From positions 13,217-77,216 of the forward strand of contig NZ_WWEM01000036.1 of assembly GCF_019308285.1 (NCBI RefSeq): a DNA stretch of 64,000 bases, given 5' to 3'. Source of the DNA: Flavobacterium quisquiliarum (lineage in GTDB: Bacteria; Bacteroidota; Bacteroidia; Flavobacteriales; Flavobacteriaceae). Shown piece by piece: positions 51,761 to 60,446 of the stretch. A program made the position numbers and the translations under genes. How positions within the stretch are numbered: position 1 is the stretch's first letter; each line of letters begins with the position of its first letter. Below the pieces are notes generated by a model. It was not told the origin of the DNA and searched no databases. It saw only the letters and a program-made list of their open reading frames with translations.

Positions 51761-53221
51761 ATGATTAAAAAGTTTATTTACCTAGAATGGAAAGCGTTCA
51801 TTAGATCCGCATCTTTTGGTAAAAACCTGGCAATGAAAATTATAATAGGTTTCTTTATGATCTATTTTTCTTTAATTTTTATTGGAATGGGAGTTGGAGC
51901 ATTTTATGTTCTTAAGGATATGAAATTGGAACCATTGGTAACAGTTAATAAATTTTTGATTTATTATTTTCTTTTTGACTTAATAATTAGATTGTTAATG
52001 CAATCAATACCAGTCCTAAACATTAAGCCATTGCTAGTTTTGCCATTTAAAAAACCTACGATTGTTCATTTCTCTTTAGGAAAAACAGCTTTATCTTTTT
52101 TCAATTGGATTCATGCTTTGTTTTTTATTCCATTTTCAGTTGTACTGATTTTGAATGGATATGATGTTGTTGAAATTGTTTTCTGGCATTTAGGAATCAT
52201 GGCGATTATTTATATCAATAATTTTTTGAATATCATTCTAAGCAATATTGATAAATTGTTTGTTGTTTTTGCGGGGATAGTTCTTGCTTTAGGCGGAGCT
52301 CATTATTACAATATATTTGATATTACGCTATTTACAACACCGTTTTTTCAGAGTTTTTATGATATCGACGGTGTATTTTTAATTCCGATTTTGGTATTGG
52401 CAGGATTGTATGTTTTTACTTTTAAATATTTTAAGAAGAATTTATATCTGGACGCTGGACTTTCAGTAAAACATGATATTGCTTCTACAGAAAACCTGAC
52501 TTGGTTGAATCAGTTTGGAACTTTAGGAACCTTTCTTAAAAATGATATCAAATTAATAAAAAGAAATAAGAGATCAAAAACGACCATTTTTATGAGTGTT
52601 CTCTTTTTATTCTACGGATTTATCTTTTTTGGAAACTCACATCAGCCGGCGGTAATGCACATTTTTGCGGGAATATTTGTTTCAGGAGGATTTCTATTTG
52701 TCTTTGGTCAGTTTGTACCAAGTTGGGATAGTTCTTATTATCAGTTGTTAATGACACAAAATGTTCCATATAGAGGTTACATTACTTCAAAATGGTGGCT
52801 TATTGTGATTGCTACTTTTGTCTCTACAATTCTAGCTTCATTTTATATTTTTTATGGATGGGAAGTTTATCTAACAATTGTTGCCGGAGCAATTTATAAT
52901 ATAGGTGTAAATTCACATTTAGTACTTTTAGGAGGAGCATTTACCAAAACACCAATTGATTTGAGCAATGCAGGCGGTGCATTTGGAGATAAAAAAGCTT
53001 TTAATGTTAATGCGATGCTGCTGACATTGCCAAAAATTGTTTTGCCTTTATTACTGTATTGGCTTGGGCTTCACTTTGGAAGCAAACCAATCGGACTTTC
53101 TTTGGTTGCAGGCGCTGGAGTTTTAGGATTTATTTTTAAAGAAAAAGTGTTTTCATTAATTGAAAAAAGGTACAAAATGGAAAAATACAGTACGATAAGT
53201 GCTTATAAACAAAAGAATTAA
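51761..53221 (+). CDS. DUF5687 family ABC exporter membrane subunit
   Basis: 486 aa with about 12 membrane helices over the whole length. The N-terminus MIKKFIYLEWKAFIRSASFGKNLAMKIIIGFFMIYFS is typical of DUF5687, the permease partner of a small ABC ATPase in Bacteroidota. The ATPase gene follows 63 bp later. The substrate is unknown. Confidence 0.85.
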   Translation: MIKKFIYLEWKAFIRSASFGKNLAMKIIIGFFMIYFSLIFIGMGVGAFYVLKDMKLEPLVTVNKFLIYYFLFDLIIRLLMQSIPVLNIKPLLVLPFKKPTIVHFSLGKTALSFFNWIHALFFIPFSVVLILNGYDVVEIVFWHLGIMAIIYINNFLNIILSNIDKLFVVFAGIVLALGGAHYYNIFDITLFTTPFFQSFYDIDGVFLIPILVLAGLYVFTFKYFKKNLYLDAGLSVKHDIASTENLTWLNQFGTLGTFLKNDIKLIKRNKRSKTTIFMSVLFLFYGFIFFGNSHQPAVMHIFAGIFVSGGFLFVFGQFVPSWDSSYYQLLMTQNVPYRGYITSKWWLIVIATFVSTILASFYIFYGWEVYLTIVAGAIYNIGVNSHLVLLGGAFTKTPIDLSNAGGAFGDKKAFNVNAMLLTLPKIVLPLLLYWLGLHFGSKPIGLSLVAGAGVLGFIFKEKVFSLIEKRYKMEKYSTISAYKQKN

Positions 53222-53284
53222 TAAGATAATTAGAAAATGAGTCAATTTGATAATTAATCTAAAATCAACAATCTAAAATCTAAA

Positions 53285-53986
53285 ATGATCATGATACAAG
53301 TAAATCAACTTTTAAAAAAATATAACGGTACAACAGTTCTAAATATAGAAAGTCTTGAAATTCCAAAAGGACAAAGTTTTGGATTAGTGGGAAATAACGG
53401 AGCAGGAAAAACAACTTTTTTCAGTCTGTTATTAGACTTAATTCAGCCATCAAATGGAAAGATTTTAAATCAAAATATTCAGGTTAATACCAGCGAAAAC
53501 TGGAAATCTTTTACAGGTTCATTTTTAGATGAAAGTTTTTTGATTGGCTATTTAACACCAGAAGAATATTTTTATTTTATCGGAGATCTTCGCAATCAAA
53601 ACAAGGCAGACGTTGATGCTTTATTGGCGCAGCATGAAGAATTTTTTAATGGAGAAATTTTAAACAACAAAAAGTACTTAAGAGATTTATCAAAAGGAAA
53701 TCAGAAAAAAGTTGGAATTATAGCCACATTAATTGGAAATCCAGAAGTTGTTATTTTAGACGAGCCATTTGCAAATTTAGATCCGACAACGGTTAGTCGA
53801 TTAAAAAAAATTATTAAAGATTTGGCAGACAATCCAAATGTAACTGTTTTAGTTTCAAGCCATGATTTACAGCATACAGTTGAAGTTTGTGATAGAATAG
53901 TGGCATTGAATAAAGGGGAAATTGTAAAAGACATTCAGACCTCAAAAGAGACCTTGCAGGAACTGGAATTGTTTTTTGCTGTTTAA
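53285..53986 (+). CDS. ABC transporter ATP-binding protein
   Basis: 233 aa. Walker A GNNGAGKTT (residues 36-44), the signature LSKGNQKKVG and Walker B VVILDEPFANLDPTT with the SSHDLQHTVEVCDR H-loop are all intact. It should power export through the DUF5687 permease. The start could be ATG 53285 or the in-frame ATG 53291. The spacer before it carries repeats of the AATCTAAAATCTAAAAT type. Confidence 0.92.
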   Translation: MIMIQVNQLLKKYNGTTVLNIESLEIPKGQSFGLVGNNGAGKTTFFSLLLDLIQPSNGKILNQNIQVNTSENWKSFTGSFLDESFLIGYLTPEEYFYFIGDLRNQNKADVDALLAQHEEFFNGEILNNKKYLRDLSKGNQKKVGIIATLIGNPEVVILDEPFANLDPTTVSRLKKIIKDLADNPNVTVLVSSHDLQHTVEVCDRIVALNKGEIVKDIQTSKETLQELELFFAV

Positions 53987-54032
53987 ATTTCTATGATTAC
54001 AAAAAGAAGCGTATTTTTACGAGTCAATTATA

Positions 54033-54049
54033 CTAAAATTGAATTTTAG
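54033..54049. promoter_or_regulatory. Short palindrome upstream of sprE
   Basis: CTAAAATT-G-AATTTTAG, a perfect 17-bp dyad 27 bp before the sprE start. It could be an operator; a TATTTTTA box (54012-54019) lies 13 bp upstream of it. Confidence 0.35.
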
Positions 54050-54076
54050 CAGTTATCAGTTTTAAAATCTTTTCTA

Positions 54077-56695
54077 TTGAAAAAGAATACTTTTAAATAT
54101 AGTTTTACTTTCGTTTTTTTATTCTTTTTGATAGCTTGTTCTACCAAAAAAAATACTTTTTTGGCTAGAAGTTCGCACTCTATTGGAACCAAATATAATA
54201 TTTTGTACAATGGAGGACTTGGTCTAGAAAAAGGCCTGCAATCTATTCAGGGCAACAATGAAGACAATTTTTGGAAAATCCTGCCAATAGAAAAAATGCA
54301 GTTTGATGAAAATTTTTCTGAAGGAGAAAAAGCCAAAAATCCTGATTTTGAAAAAGCAGAAACAAAAGCGACCAAAGCCATTCAGAAACACTCCATGAAT
54401 ATTGGTGGGAGAGAGAGAAACTGGCAGATTGATGAAGCTTATCTTATGCTTGGGAAAGCAAGATATTATGATCAGCGTTTTATTCCGGCAATTGAGGCAT
54501 TCAATTATATTTTGTACAAATACCCGGAAAGCAATAATATTTATATCGCAAAAATCTGGCGTGAAAAGACCAATATGCGTTTAGGCAACGATGCAATTGC
54601 GCTTAAAAACATTAAACTTTTACTTAAAAAAACAGATTTAGACAAACAGACTTTTGCTGATGCAAATGCGCTTTTGGCTGAAGCATTTCTGAATTTAGAA
54701 CAAAAAGACAGTGCGGTTGCTAAATTAAGAATCGCAGAACAGTTTACCAGAAAAAATGAAGAACGTGCTAGATACCGTTTTATTCTTGGTCAGATGTATC
54801 AGGAAGAAGAAAAACGTGATAGTGCCATTTATTTTTATAATCAAGTTATTGATTTAAATAGAAAAGCCGATCGTAAATACATGATGCATGCTTACGCAAA
54901 AAGAGCACAATTGTATGATTATGAAAATGATAACGATACCATCTTTTTAAAAACGTTCAATAAGTTAGTCACAGATCGTGAGAATCGACCTTATTATGAT
55001 TTTCTTTTTTATGAAATGGGAGTTTTTTATGACAAAAAGAAGGATCAGGAAAATGCTTTAAAATACTACAATAAATCGTTAGGAAGGAAATCTAAAGATC
55101 CCTATTTGATGGCTTCAGCATATCGAAACATTGGAAATATGTATTTTAAAAACACAGATTATTCAATGGCTGCGAAGTATTATGACAGTACTTTAGTTAA
55201 ACTGGACCCCAAAACCAGAGAATATGCTTTTATAGAAAAAAATAGAAAAAATCTGGATAACGTTATTAAATACGAAGCAGTTGCAAAACGTAATGACAGT
55301 ATTATTAAAGTATTTAATCTGCCAGCGACGGAGAAAAAGATTTACTTCGAAAATTATATTGCAGAGCTGAAGAAAAAAGATGAAGCAAAACGTCTAATAG
55401 AAGAAAAAGAGAAAGAACGATTAGCTAACATCGATTTAAATTCCCAAGCACAAAATTCTGGAAACGGAGCAGTAAACTCTAATACTTTAGGAAAACCTGG
55501 AGACCTAGACGGAGGAGGAATAGGAATGCCTCCAGGAATGAATGATGGCGGAAGCTCCTTTTATTTTTATAATCCGACGACAGTTGCTTATGGAAAACTC
55601 CAGTTTAAAAAAATGTGGGGTAATAGAACATTGGGCGGAAATTGGAGATTGGCAGGAATAAAATCGGCTAATGACTTGGCAATGAATGATACTATTAATG
55701 ATAAAGAAGTTGCTAATGTTTTAAAAGATACTATTGTTCCAGAAAAATATACGGTTGCATTTTATACCAAACAGCTTCCAACTTCAGAAGTTGCAATGGA
55801 TAGTATTGGTAAAGAACGCAATTTTGCTTACTACCAACTAGGACTTATATATAAGGAGAAGTTTAAAGAATATAAATTGGCAAGTGATAAACTGGAACAA
55901 TTGTTACGTAACAATCCGGAAGAAAAATTGGTATTGCCATCAATGTATAATTTGTATAAAATTTATCAAATTACAGATCCACAAAAAGCAGAGGCAATAA
56001 AATCAGAGATTTCAACAAAGTATCCTACTTCAAGGTATGCTCAGATTTTAAATAATAAATCTGACGATCCGAGCTCCAGTCCAGATGCTGAATATAAAAA
56101 ATGGTATAAGCTTTTTGAAGAAGAAAAATACGGTGAAGTATTAACCAATATTGATAATCTGATTAATCAATATTCTGGAGAAGATATTGTTTCGAAGTAT
56201 GAATTGTTAAAAGCCAATACTTTAGGAAAAGTAAATGGTTTAGAAGCTTACAAAAAGGGAATGGAAAATGTGGCAGATAATTATCCGAACAGTGAAGAAG
56301 GTAAAAATGCTAGAGAAATTTTAGAAAAACAAATTCCAGTTCTAGAGAGACTAAACTTTACAACTACTGATAATAAAAGCTGGAAAATTTTATATGCCGT
56401 TTCAAATAATGACACCAAAACCGTTAAGCAAATTGAAGAAGCAATCAGAGTGTTTTTATTAGTTGAAAACTTTGAACGATTAACGACTTCTTTCGATAAA
56501 TACAATTTAACGGAAAGTTTTGTAGTTATTAATGGTTTAAAATCTGAGGCTTATGCCAGAGACGTTGCGGGAGTTTTTAGAGATGATAAAAAATACAAAA
56601 TTGCTCATCCTGCAATTATTATATCTACAGATAATTATAAAGTGGTTCAAATTAAAAAGAACCTAGACGCCTACTTGACCCCAAAAACCCCATAA
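54077..56695 (+). CDS. sprE: SprE/PorW-type TPR lipoprotein of T9SS and gliding
   Basis: 872 aa. The lipobox is FLIAC with Cys21, so the mature protein is lipid-anchored. Tandem TPR-like helices fill both halves (for example AYLMLGKARYYDQRFIPAIEAFNYILYKYPES and KYYNKSLGRKSKDPYLMASAYRNIGNMYFK), with a Gly/Asn-rich linker near residues 455-495. Length and organisation match SprE/PorW, a T9SS component needed for secretion and gliding in F. johnsoniae. The start is TTG 54077. The bactofilin gene begins 2 bp after the stop. Confidence 0.87.
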   Translation: MKKNTFKYSFTFVFLFFLIACSTKKNTFLARSSHSIGTKYNILYNGGLGLEKGLQSIQGNNEDNFWKILPIEKMQFDENFSEGEKAKNPDFEKAETKATKAIQKHSMNIGGRERNWQIDEAYLMLGKARYYDQRFIPAIEAFNYILYKYPESNNIYIAKIWREKTNMRLGNDAIALKNIKLLLKKTDLDKQTFADANALLAEAFLNLEQKDSAVAKLRIAEQFTRKNEERARYRFILGQMYQEEEKRDSAIYFYNQVIDLNRKADRKYMMHAYAKRAQLYDYENDNDTIFLKTFNKLVTDRENRPYYDFLFYEMGVFYDKKKDQENALKYYNKSLGRKSKDPYLMASAYRNIGNMYFKNTDYSMAAKYYDSTLVKLDPKTREYAFIEKNRKNLDNVIKYEAVAKRNDSIIKVFNLPATEKKIYFENYIAELKKKDEAKRLIEEKEKERLANIDLNSQAQNSGNGAVNSNTLGKPGDLDGGGIGMPPGMNDGGSSFYFYNPTTVAYGKLQFKKMWGNRTLGGNWRLAGIKSANDLAMNDTINDKEVANVLKDTIVPEKYTVAFYTKQLPTSEVAMDSIGKERNFAYYQLGLIYKEKFKEYKLASDKLEQLLRNNPEEKLVLPSMYNLYKIYQITDPQKAEAIKSEISTKYPTSRYAQILNNKSDDPSSSPDAEYKKWYKLFEEEKYGEVLTNIDNLINQYSGEDIVSKYELLKANTLGKVNGLEAYKKGMENVADNYPNSEEGKNAREILEKQIPVLERLNFTTTDNKSWKILYAVSNNDTKTVKQIEEAIRVFLLVENFERLTTSFDKYNLTESFVVINGLKSEAYARDVAGVFRDDKKYKIAHPAIIISTDNYKVVQIKKNLDAYLTPKTP

Positions 56696-56697
56696 TA

Positions 56698-57096
56698 ATG
56701 TTTGAAAAAGTAAAGAAAAACGGAACAGAACAATTAGGAAAAACGAACCGAATAGTAGAAGGAACCTCAATAGTTGGTGACATCGTTTCAAAAGCTGATT
56801 TTAGATTGGACGGCGAATTGATAGGAAATTTTACTTCGCAAGGAAAAATTGTAATAGGAGCCAAAGGATCGGTCAAAGGAGAAATTATCTGTAACAATGC
56901 TGATATAGAAGGAGTATTTCACGGAAAAATAAAAGTTTTAGAAATCCTCAATATTAAATCGACTGCACAAATTCATGGAGAAGTAGCAGTAGGAAAACTA
57001 TCAATAGAACCGGGAGCAGACTTCACAGCAACCTGTACCATGCTGGCACATTCAAACCCAGTAATCATGTTAGAAGATGGAAAAGGAACCGAATAA
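56698..57096 (+). CDS. Bactofilin
   Basis: 132 aa. The right-handed beta-helix of bactofilins is evident as regular short hydrophobic turns (GTSIVGDIVSKADFRLDGELIGNFTSQGKIVIGAKGSVKGEIICNNADIEG). Bactofilins polymerise without nucleotide into cytoskeletal filaments that scaffold envelope proteins. It follows sprE by 2 bp and overlaps atpZ by 20 nt. Confidence 0.92.
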   Translation: MFEKVKKNGTEQLGKTNRIVEGTSIVGDIVSKADFRLDGELIGNFTSQGKIVIGAKGSVKGEIICNNADIEGVFHGKIKVLEILNIKSTAQIHGEVAVGKLSIEPGADFTATCTMLAHSNPVIMLEDGKGTE

Positions 57097-57304
57097 TAAT
57101 AAAAGAAATAAATGGTTGGCATTTATTAATATTCCCTTTCAAATGGGAGTTATTATTTTTGTATTCTCTTATTTTGGAACTTGGCTTGATGAAAATCATC
57201 CAAGTCCAAAAGTATATTTCAACACCATTTTTGTATTACTTGGTGTTGGAATTGCATTATATAATGTTATCCGACAGGTAAATGACATTAATAAAACAAA
57301 GTAG
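57077..57304 (+). CDS. atpZ: AtpZ/AtpI family protein
   Basis: 75 aa with two membrane helices (about residues 16-36 and 44-66) and the FGTWLDE and PSPKVYFNTIFVLLGVGIALYNVIRQV motifs of AtpZ/AtpI, a small protein encoded upstream of F1Fo ATP synthase and linked to c-ring assembly or Mg2+ handling. It overlaps the bactofilin gene by 20 nt, tying that gene to the ATP synthase region. Confidence 0.86.
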   Translation: MEKEPNNNKRNKWLAFINIPFQMGVIIFVFSYFGTWLDENHPSPKVYFNTIFVLLGVGIALYNVIRQVNDINKTK

Positions 57305-57362
57305 ATTTTAAGTAAAAATACCTTGAGATAAAAGTTGCATCTTTGCAGCAAAATTGTTTCAA

Positions 57363-57755
57363 ATGTTTTCAAAAAATTACAGACCAGTATTTTATTTATT
57401 TTGTTTTGCTTTAGTAGCGTATGTGCTTCATAAAGCAATTTTCTTTTTTTTCGAAATCAGCACTCAAAACTTCCATTATAGTTTAGAAATACCTTATTTA
57501 TTCTTCTTTGGAATTTCTTCCCTACTATACCTTATATTATTAATAGTAAAGAAGAAGAATTTTGAAATCGTCGGAATGGCATTTTTATTTGGAACTTTTA
57601 CACAAATGTTGTTTGCGTATTTAGTTTTGCAACCGATCTTAAAAAGCAAGACAGGAGAAACTAGTGTTGAGAAAATTAGTTTTTTTATAACATTTGTGTT
57701 GTTTTTGTTATTTCAGACGCTTTTAACTGCCCGATTATTAAATGAAAAGCGTTAA
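57363..57755 (+). CDS. Small membrane protein before atpB (DUF6168-like)
   Basis: 130 aa from ATG 57363, with four hydrophobic segments. It sits where other bacteria place AtpI-type genes, and I recall this flavobacterial family as DUF6168, without certainty. Its function is unknown. TTG 57354 is also in frame, but a CATCTTTG box (57338-57345) only 8 bp before it makes the ATG likelier. Confidence 0.7.
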   Translation: MFSKNYRPVFYLFCFALVAYVLHKAIFFFFEISTQNFHYSLEIPYLFFFGISSLLYLILLIVKKKNFEIVGMAFLFGTFTQMLFAYLVLQPILKSKTGETSVEKISFFITFVLFLLFQTLLTARLLNEKR

Positions 57756-57803
57756 AATAACAATTCTTTAAAACAAGGTTTAAAAATAATTTTTCATATC
57801 CTT

Positions 57804-57831
57804 TTGAATATTAATAAAAAATGTACCTTTG
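57804..57831 (+). promoter_or_regulatory. atp operon promoter
   Basis: TTG (57804-57806), a 17-bp spacer and TACCTTTG (57824-57831) fit the consensus fully. The atpB ATG follows 42 bp downstream. Confidence 0.8.
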
Positions 57832-57873
57832 CACCAAATTTTAGAAACGTAAAAAAATAAGATTTTCCACGAT

Positions 57874-59049
57874 ATGGTGATTTCAAACAAACCACTCAGC
57901 TTTATTCTTGCCGCTTTTGTAGCTTCTCTACCAATTATGGGTTTTGCAAACTCAGAGAATGACTCAACGCATGTTCAAACTGAAACAGCTCATGAAGAGA
58001 AAGTAGTTTCACATAATGCCCCTGAGGAAGGAGAGCATGTAGCTCTTGATCCTAAAGCAAAAGTGGATGCTTTTATTGATCACCACTTACAAGATTCTCA
58101 CGACTTTGTTTTCTTTCAAGATGAAAAAGAACATAAAAGCTATGGTTTTTCATTACCAGTTATATTAATTGATGGAGGATTGAAAATTTTCTCTTCTTCA
58201 AAATTACACCACGGTGAAGCAGTTGCTGAAGTTGATGGAAACTTCTACAAATTAGTTCATGGTAAAATTTACAAAACAGACGCAGCTGGAACGATTACTT
58301 TCAATGAGCACGGTCATCCAGAAAATGAAAAACCATTAGATTTTTCAATTACAAAAAATGTAGTTTCAATGCTTTTTGTATCAGTATTATTATTCTTAAT
58401 GTTTACTGGTTTAGCAAAATCATATAAAAAAGGACCAATCCCAACTGGATTTGGTAGAGTTTTAGAACCACTTATTATTTTCATCAGAGACGAAATTGCT
58501 GTTCCTAATATTGGAGAAAAGAAATACCGTAAATATATGGGGTATCTTTTGACGGTGTTTTTCTTTGTTTGGTTGTTAAACTTATTAGGAATGACTCCAC
58601 TAGGAATTAATGTTACGGGAAATATTGCTATTACAGTTTGTTTAGCGGCATTTACTTTCTTAATTACACAATTTAGTGCAAACAAAGATTATTGGGGACA
58701 TATTTTCTGGATGCCAGGAGTACCGGTTCCAATGAAAATTATTTTAGCTCCAATTGAAATTTTGGGAACATTAACAAAGCCATTTGCATTATTAATTCGT
58801 TTGTACGCAAATATTACAGCAGGTCACGTAGTAATTATGAGCTTGATCGCTATGATTTTTGTGGGTAAAAATTTAGCAGCAGATTTACCAATCTCTTTAG
58901 GACTAACATTATTTATCTCTGTTATCGAAGTTTTAGTTGCATTTTTACAAGCCTTTATCTTTACAATGTTATCATCATTGTTTATTGGTATGGCAGTTCA
59001 AGATCACCATCACGATGATCATGGACACGAAGAGAATGTAATTATTTAA
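57874..59049 (+). CDS. atpB: ATP synthase subunit a
   Basis: 391 aa. A signal-peptide-like N-terminus and a long His/Glu-rich extracytoplasmic region (residues 23-125) precede the membrane core, as is usual in Bacteroidota. The essential Arg is in LLIRLYANITAGHVV. Subunit a forms the proton half-channels against the c ring. The C-terminus is His/Asp-rich (DHHHDDHGHEE). Confidence 0.95.
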   Translation: MVISNKPLSFILAAFVASLPIMGFANSENDSTHVQTETAHEEKVVSHNAPEEGEHVALDPKAKVDAFIDHHLQDSHDFVFFQDEKEHKSYGFSLPVILIDGGLKIFSSSKLHHGEAVAEVDGNFYKLVHGKIYKTDAAGTITFNEHGHPENEKPLDFSITKNVVSMLFVSVLLFLMFTGLAKSYKKGPIPTGFGRVLEPLIIFIRDEIAVPNIGEKKYRKYMGYLLTVFFFVWLLNLLGMTPLGINVTGNIAITVCLAAFTFLITQFSANKDYWGHIFWMPGVPVPMKIILAPIEILGTLTKPFALLIRLYANITAGHVVIMSLIAMIFVGKNLAADLPISLGLTLFISVIEVLVAFLQAFIFTMLSSLFIGMAVQDHHHDDHGHEENVII

Positions 59050-59081
59050 TTAGAAGTTTAATTTTATATATATAAATACTT

Positions 59082-59279
59082 ATGGGAACAATTCCAACTT
59101 TAGTAGGTGCTGGTTTAGTAGTAATCGGTGCAGGTTTAGGTTTAGGTAAAATCGGTGGATCTGCTATGGACGCTATTGCTCGTCAGCCAGAAGCTGCTGG
59201 TAAAATCCAAACTGCGATGATTATTATCGCTGCTTTATTAGAAGGTTTAGCATTTGCTGCTTTAATCTTAGGAAAATAA
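59082..59279 (+). CDS. atpE: ATP synthase subunit c
   Basis: 65 aa: two membrane helices, the polar loop ARQPEAAGKIQ and the ion-binding Glu in AALLEGLAFAALI. The first helix is Gly-rich (GAGLVVIGAGLGLGKIGG). It forms the rotating ring. A strong stem-loop follows the gene before atpF. Confidence 0.96.
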   Translation: MGTIPTLVGAGLVVIGAGLGLGKIGGSAMDAIARQPEAAGKIQTAMIIIAALLEGLAFAALILGK

Positions 59280-59291
59280 TAAAGAAAGAAA

Positions 59292-59328
59292 TAACAACAT
59301 CTTTAACGGTTGGTTAAAGGTGTTGTTA
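59292..59328 (+). other. Stem-loop between atpE and atpF
   Basis: AACAACATCTTTAAC (59293-59307) pairs with 59313-59327 at all positions but one T-G, around the loop GGTTG; one further A-T pair closes the base. Only a short T stretch follows, so it is not a clear terminator. It could protect the atpE mRNA end or cause partial termination, giving more subunit c than b. Confidence 0.75.
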
Positions 59329-59369
59329 CTTTAAAAAAAGAAATTAAATATTTAATATAGTTATATAAA

Positions 59370-59870
59370 ATGGATAAGTTATTTAACGATTTTTCATTCG
59401 GTTTATTCTTTTGGCAAGCTTTAATCTTGTTAGTATTAATTTTACTTTTAGTAAAATTTGCATGGAAGCCAATTATGGAATCTATTACAGCAAGAGAAGA
59501 AGGTATTAAAAATGCATTACTTTCTGCTGAAAATGCAAAAAGAGAAATGGAAAATTTACAAGCTGATAATCAAAGAATTTTGAACGAAGCTCGTGCAGAA
59601 CGTGACGCGATGTTAAAAGAAGCTCGCGAAATGAGAGAGAAAATGATTGCTGATTCTAAAAACGAAGCACAAGAGGCAGGTCAAAAAATGATTGAGCAAG
59701 CTAAAGCAGCTATCGAAAGTGAAAAAAATGCTGCAATGGCTGAAGTTAAAGCTCAAGTTTCAACTTTATCATTGACTATTGCTGAGAAATTATTGAAAGA
59801 AGAATTATCTAACAAAGAATCTCAAACTAAATTAGTAGAGAAAATGTTAGGTGACGTAAAGTTAAACTAA
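59370..59870 (+). CDS. atpF: ATP synthase subunit b
   Basis: 166 aa: an N-terminal membrane helix (LFFWQALILLVLILLLVKFAW) followed by a long charged helix (KNALLSAENAKREMENLQADNQRILNEARAERDAMLKEAREMREKM) that forms the peripheral stalk. Spacing to atpH is 4 bp. Confidence 0.95.
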   Translation: MDKLFNDFSFGLFFWQALILLVLILLLVKFAWKPIMESITAREEGIKNALLSAENAKREMENLQADNQRILNEARAERDAMLKEAREMREKMIADSKNEAQEAGQKMIEQAKAAIESEKNAAMAEVKAQVSTLSLTIAEKLLKEELSNKESQTKLVEKMLGDVKLN

Positions 59871-59874
59871 GATT

Positions 59875-60408
59875 ATGGCAAGTACAAGAGCAGCAATTCG
59901 TTATGCAAAAGCAATTCTAGACTTAGCAAACTCTAAAGGTGTTGCCGAAGCTGTCAATAACGATATGAAATCAATTGCAAATGCAATTGAGACAAATTTA
60001 GAATTGAGTACCTTTATTGAAAACCCAACAACAAAGGTTGAAGTTAAAGAAAGTGCTCTTTTAGAAGTTTTTGCAGATGTAAATGGAGTTACTAAAGGGT
60101 TGTTTCATTTATTATTTGAAAACAAAAGATTTGAAATTCTAAAAGCAATCGCTTTAGAATACAATAAATTATTTGATGAAAATAATGGTGTTGAAGTAGC
60201 AAAAGTTACAACAGCTATTCCGATGGATGCAGAATTAGAAGCTAAAGTTTTAGCAAAAATTGCAACTTTATCAGATAAAAAAATAACAATTGAAAATATC
60301 GTAGATCCTTCAATCATTGGTGGATTTATTTTGAGAATAGGAGATAATCAATACAATGCTTCTGTTGCAAACAGATTACAAGTATTAAAAAGAGAGTTAA
60401 GTAATTAG
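59875..60408 (+). CDS. atpH: ATP synthase subunit delta
   Basis: 177 aa. The N-terminal ASTRAAIRYAKAILDLANSKG and C-terminal DPSIIGGFILRIGDNQYNASVANRLQVLKREL are the delta (OSCP) signature; it links the stator to F1. Confidence 0.95.
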   Translation: MASTRAAIRYAKAILDLANSKGVAEAVNNDMKSIANAIETNLELSTFIENPTTKVEVKESALLEVFADVNGVTKGLFHLLFENKRFEILKAIALEYNKLFDENNGVEVAKVTTAIPMDAELEAKVLAKIATLSDKKITIENIVDPSIIGGFILRIGDNQYNASVANRLQVLKRELSN

Positions 60409-60446
60409 TTTTTATAACACAAAAAGTGTCTAAATTATAAATTAAG

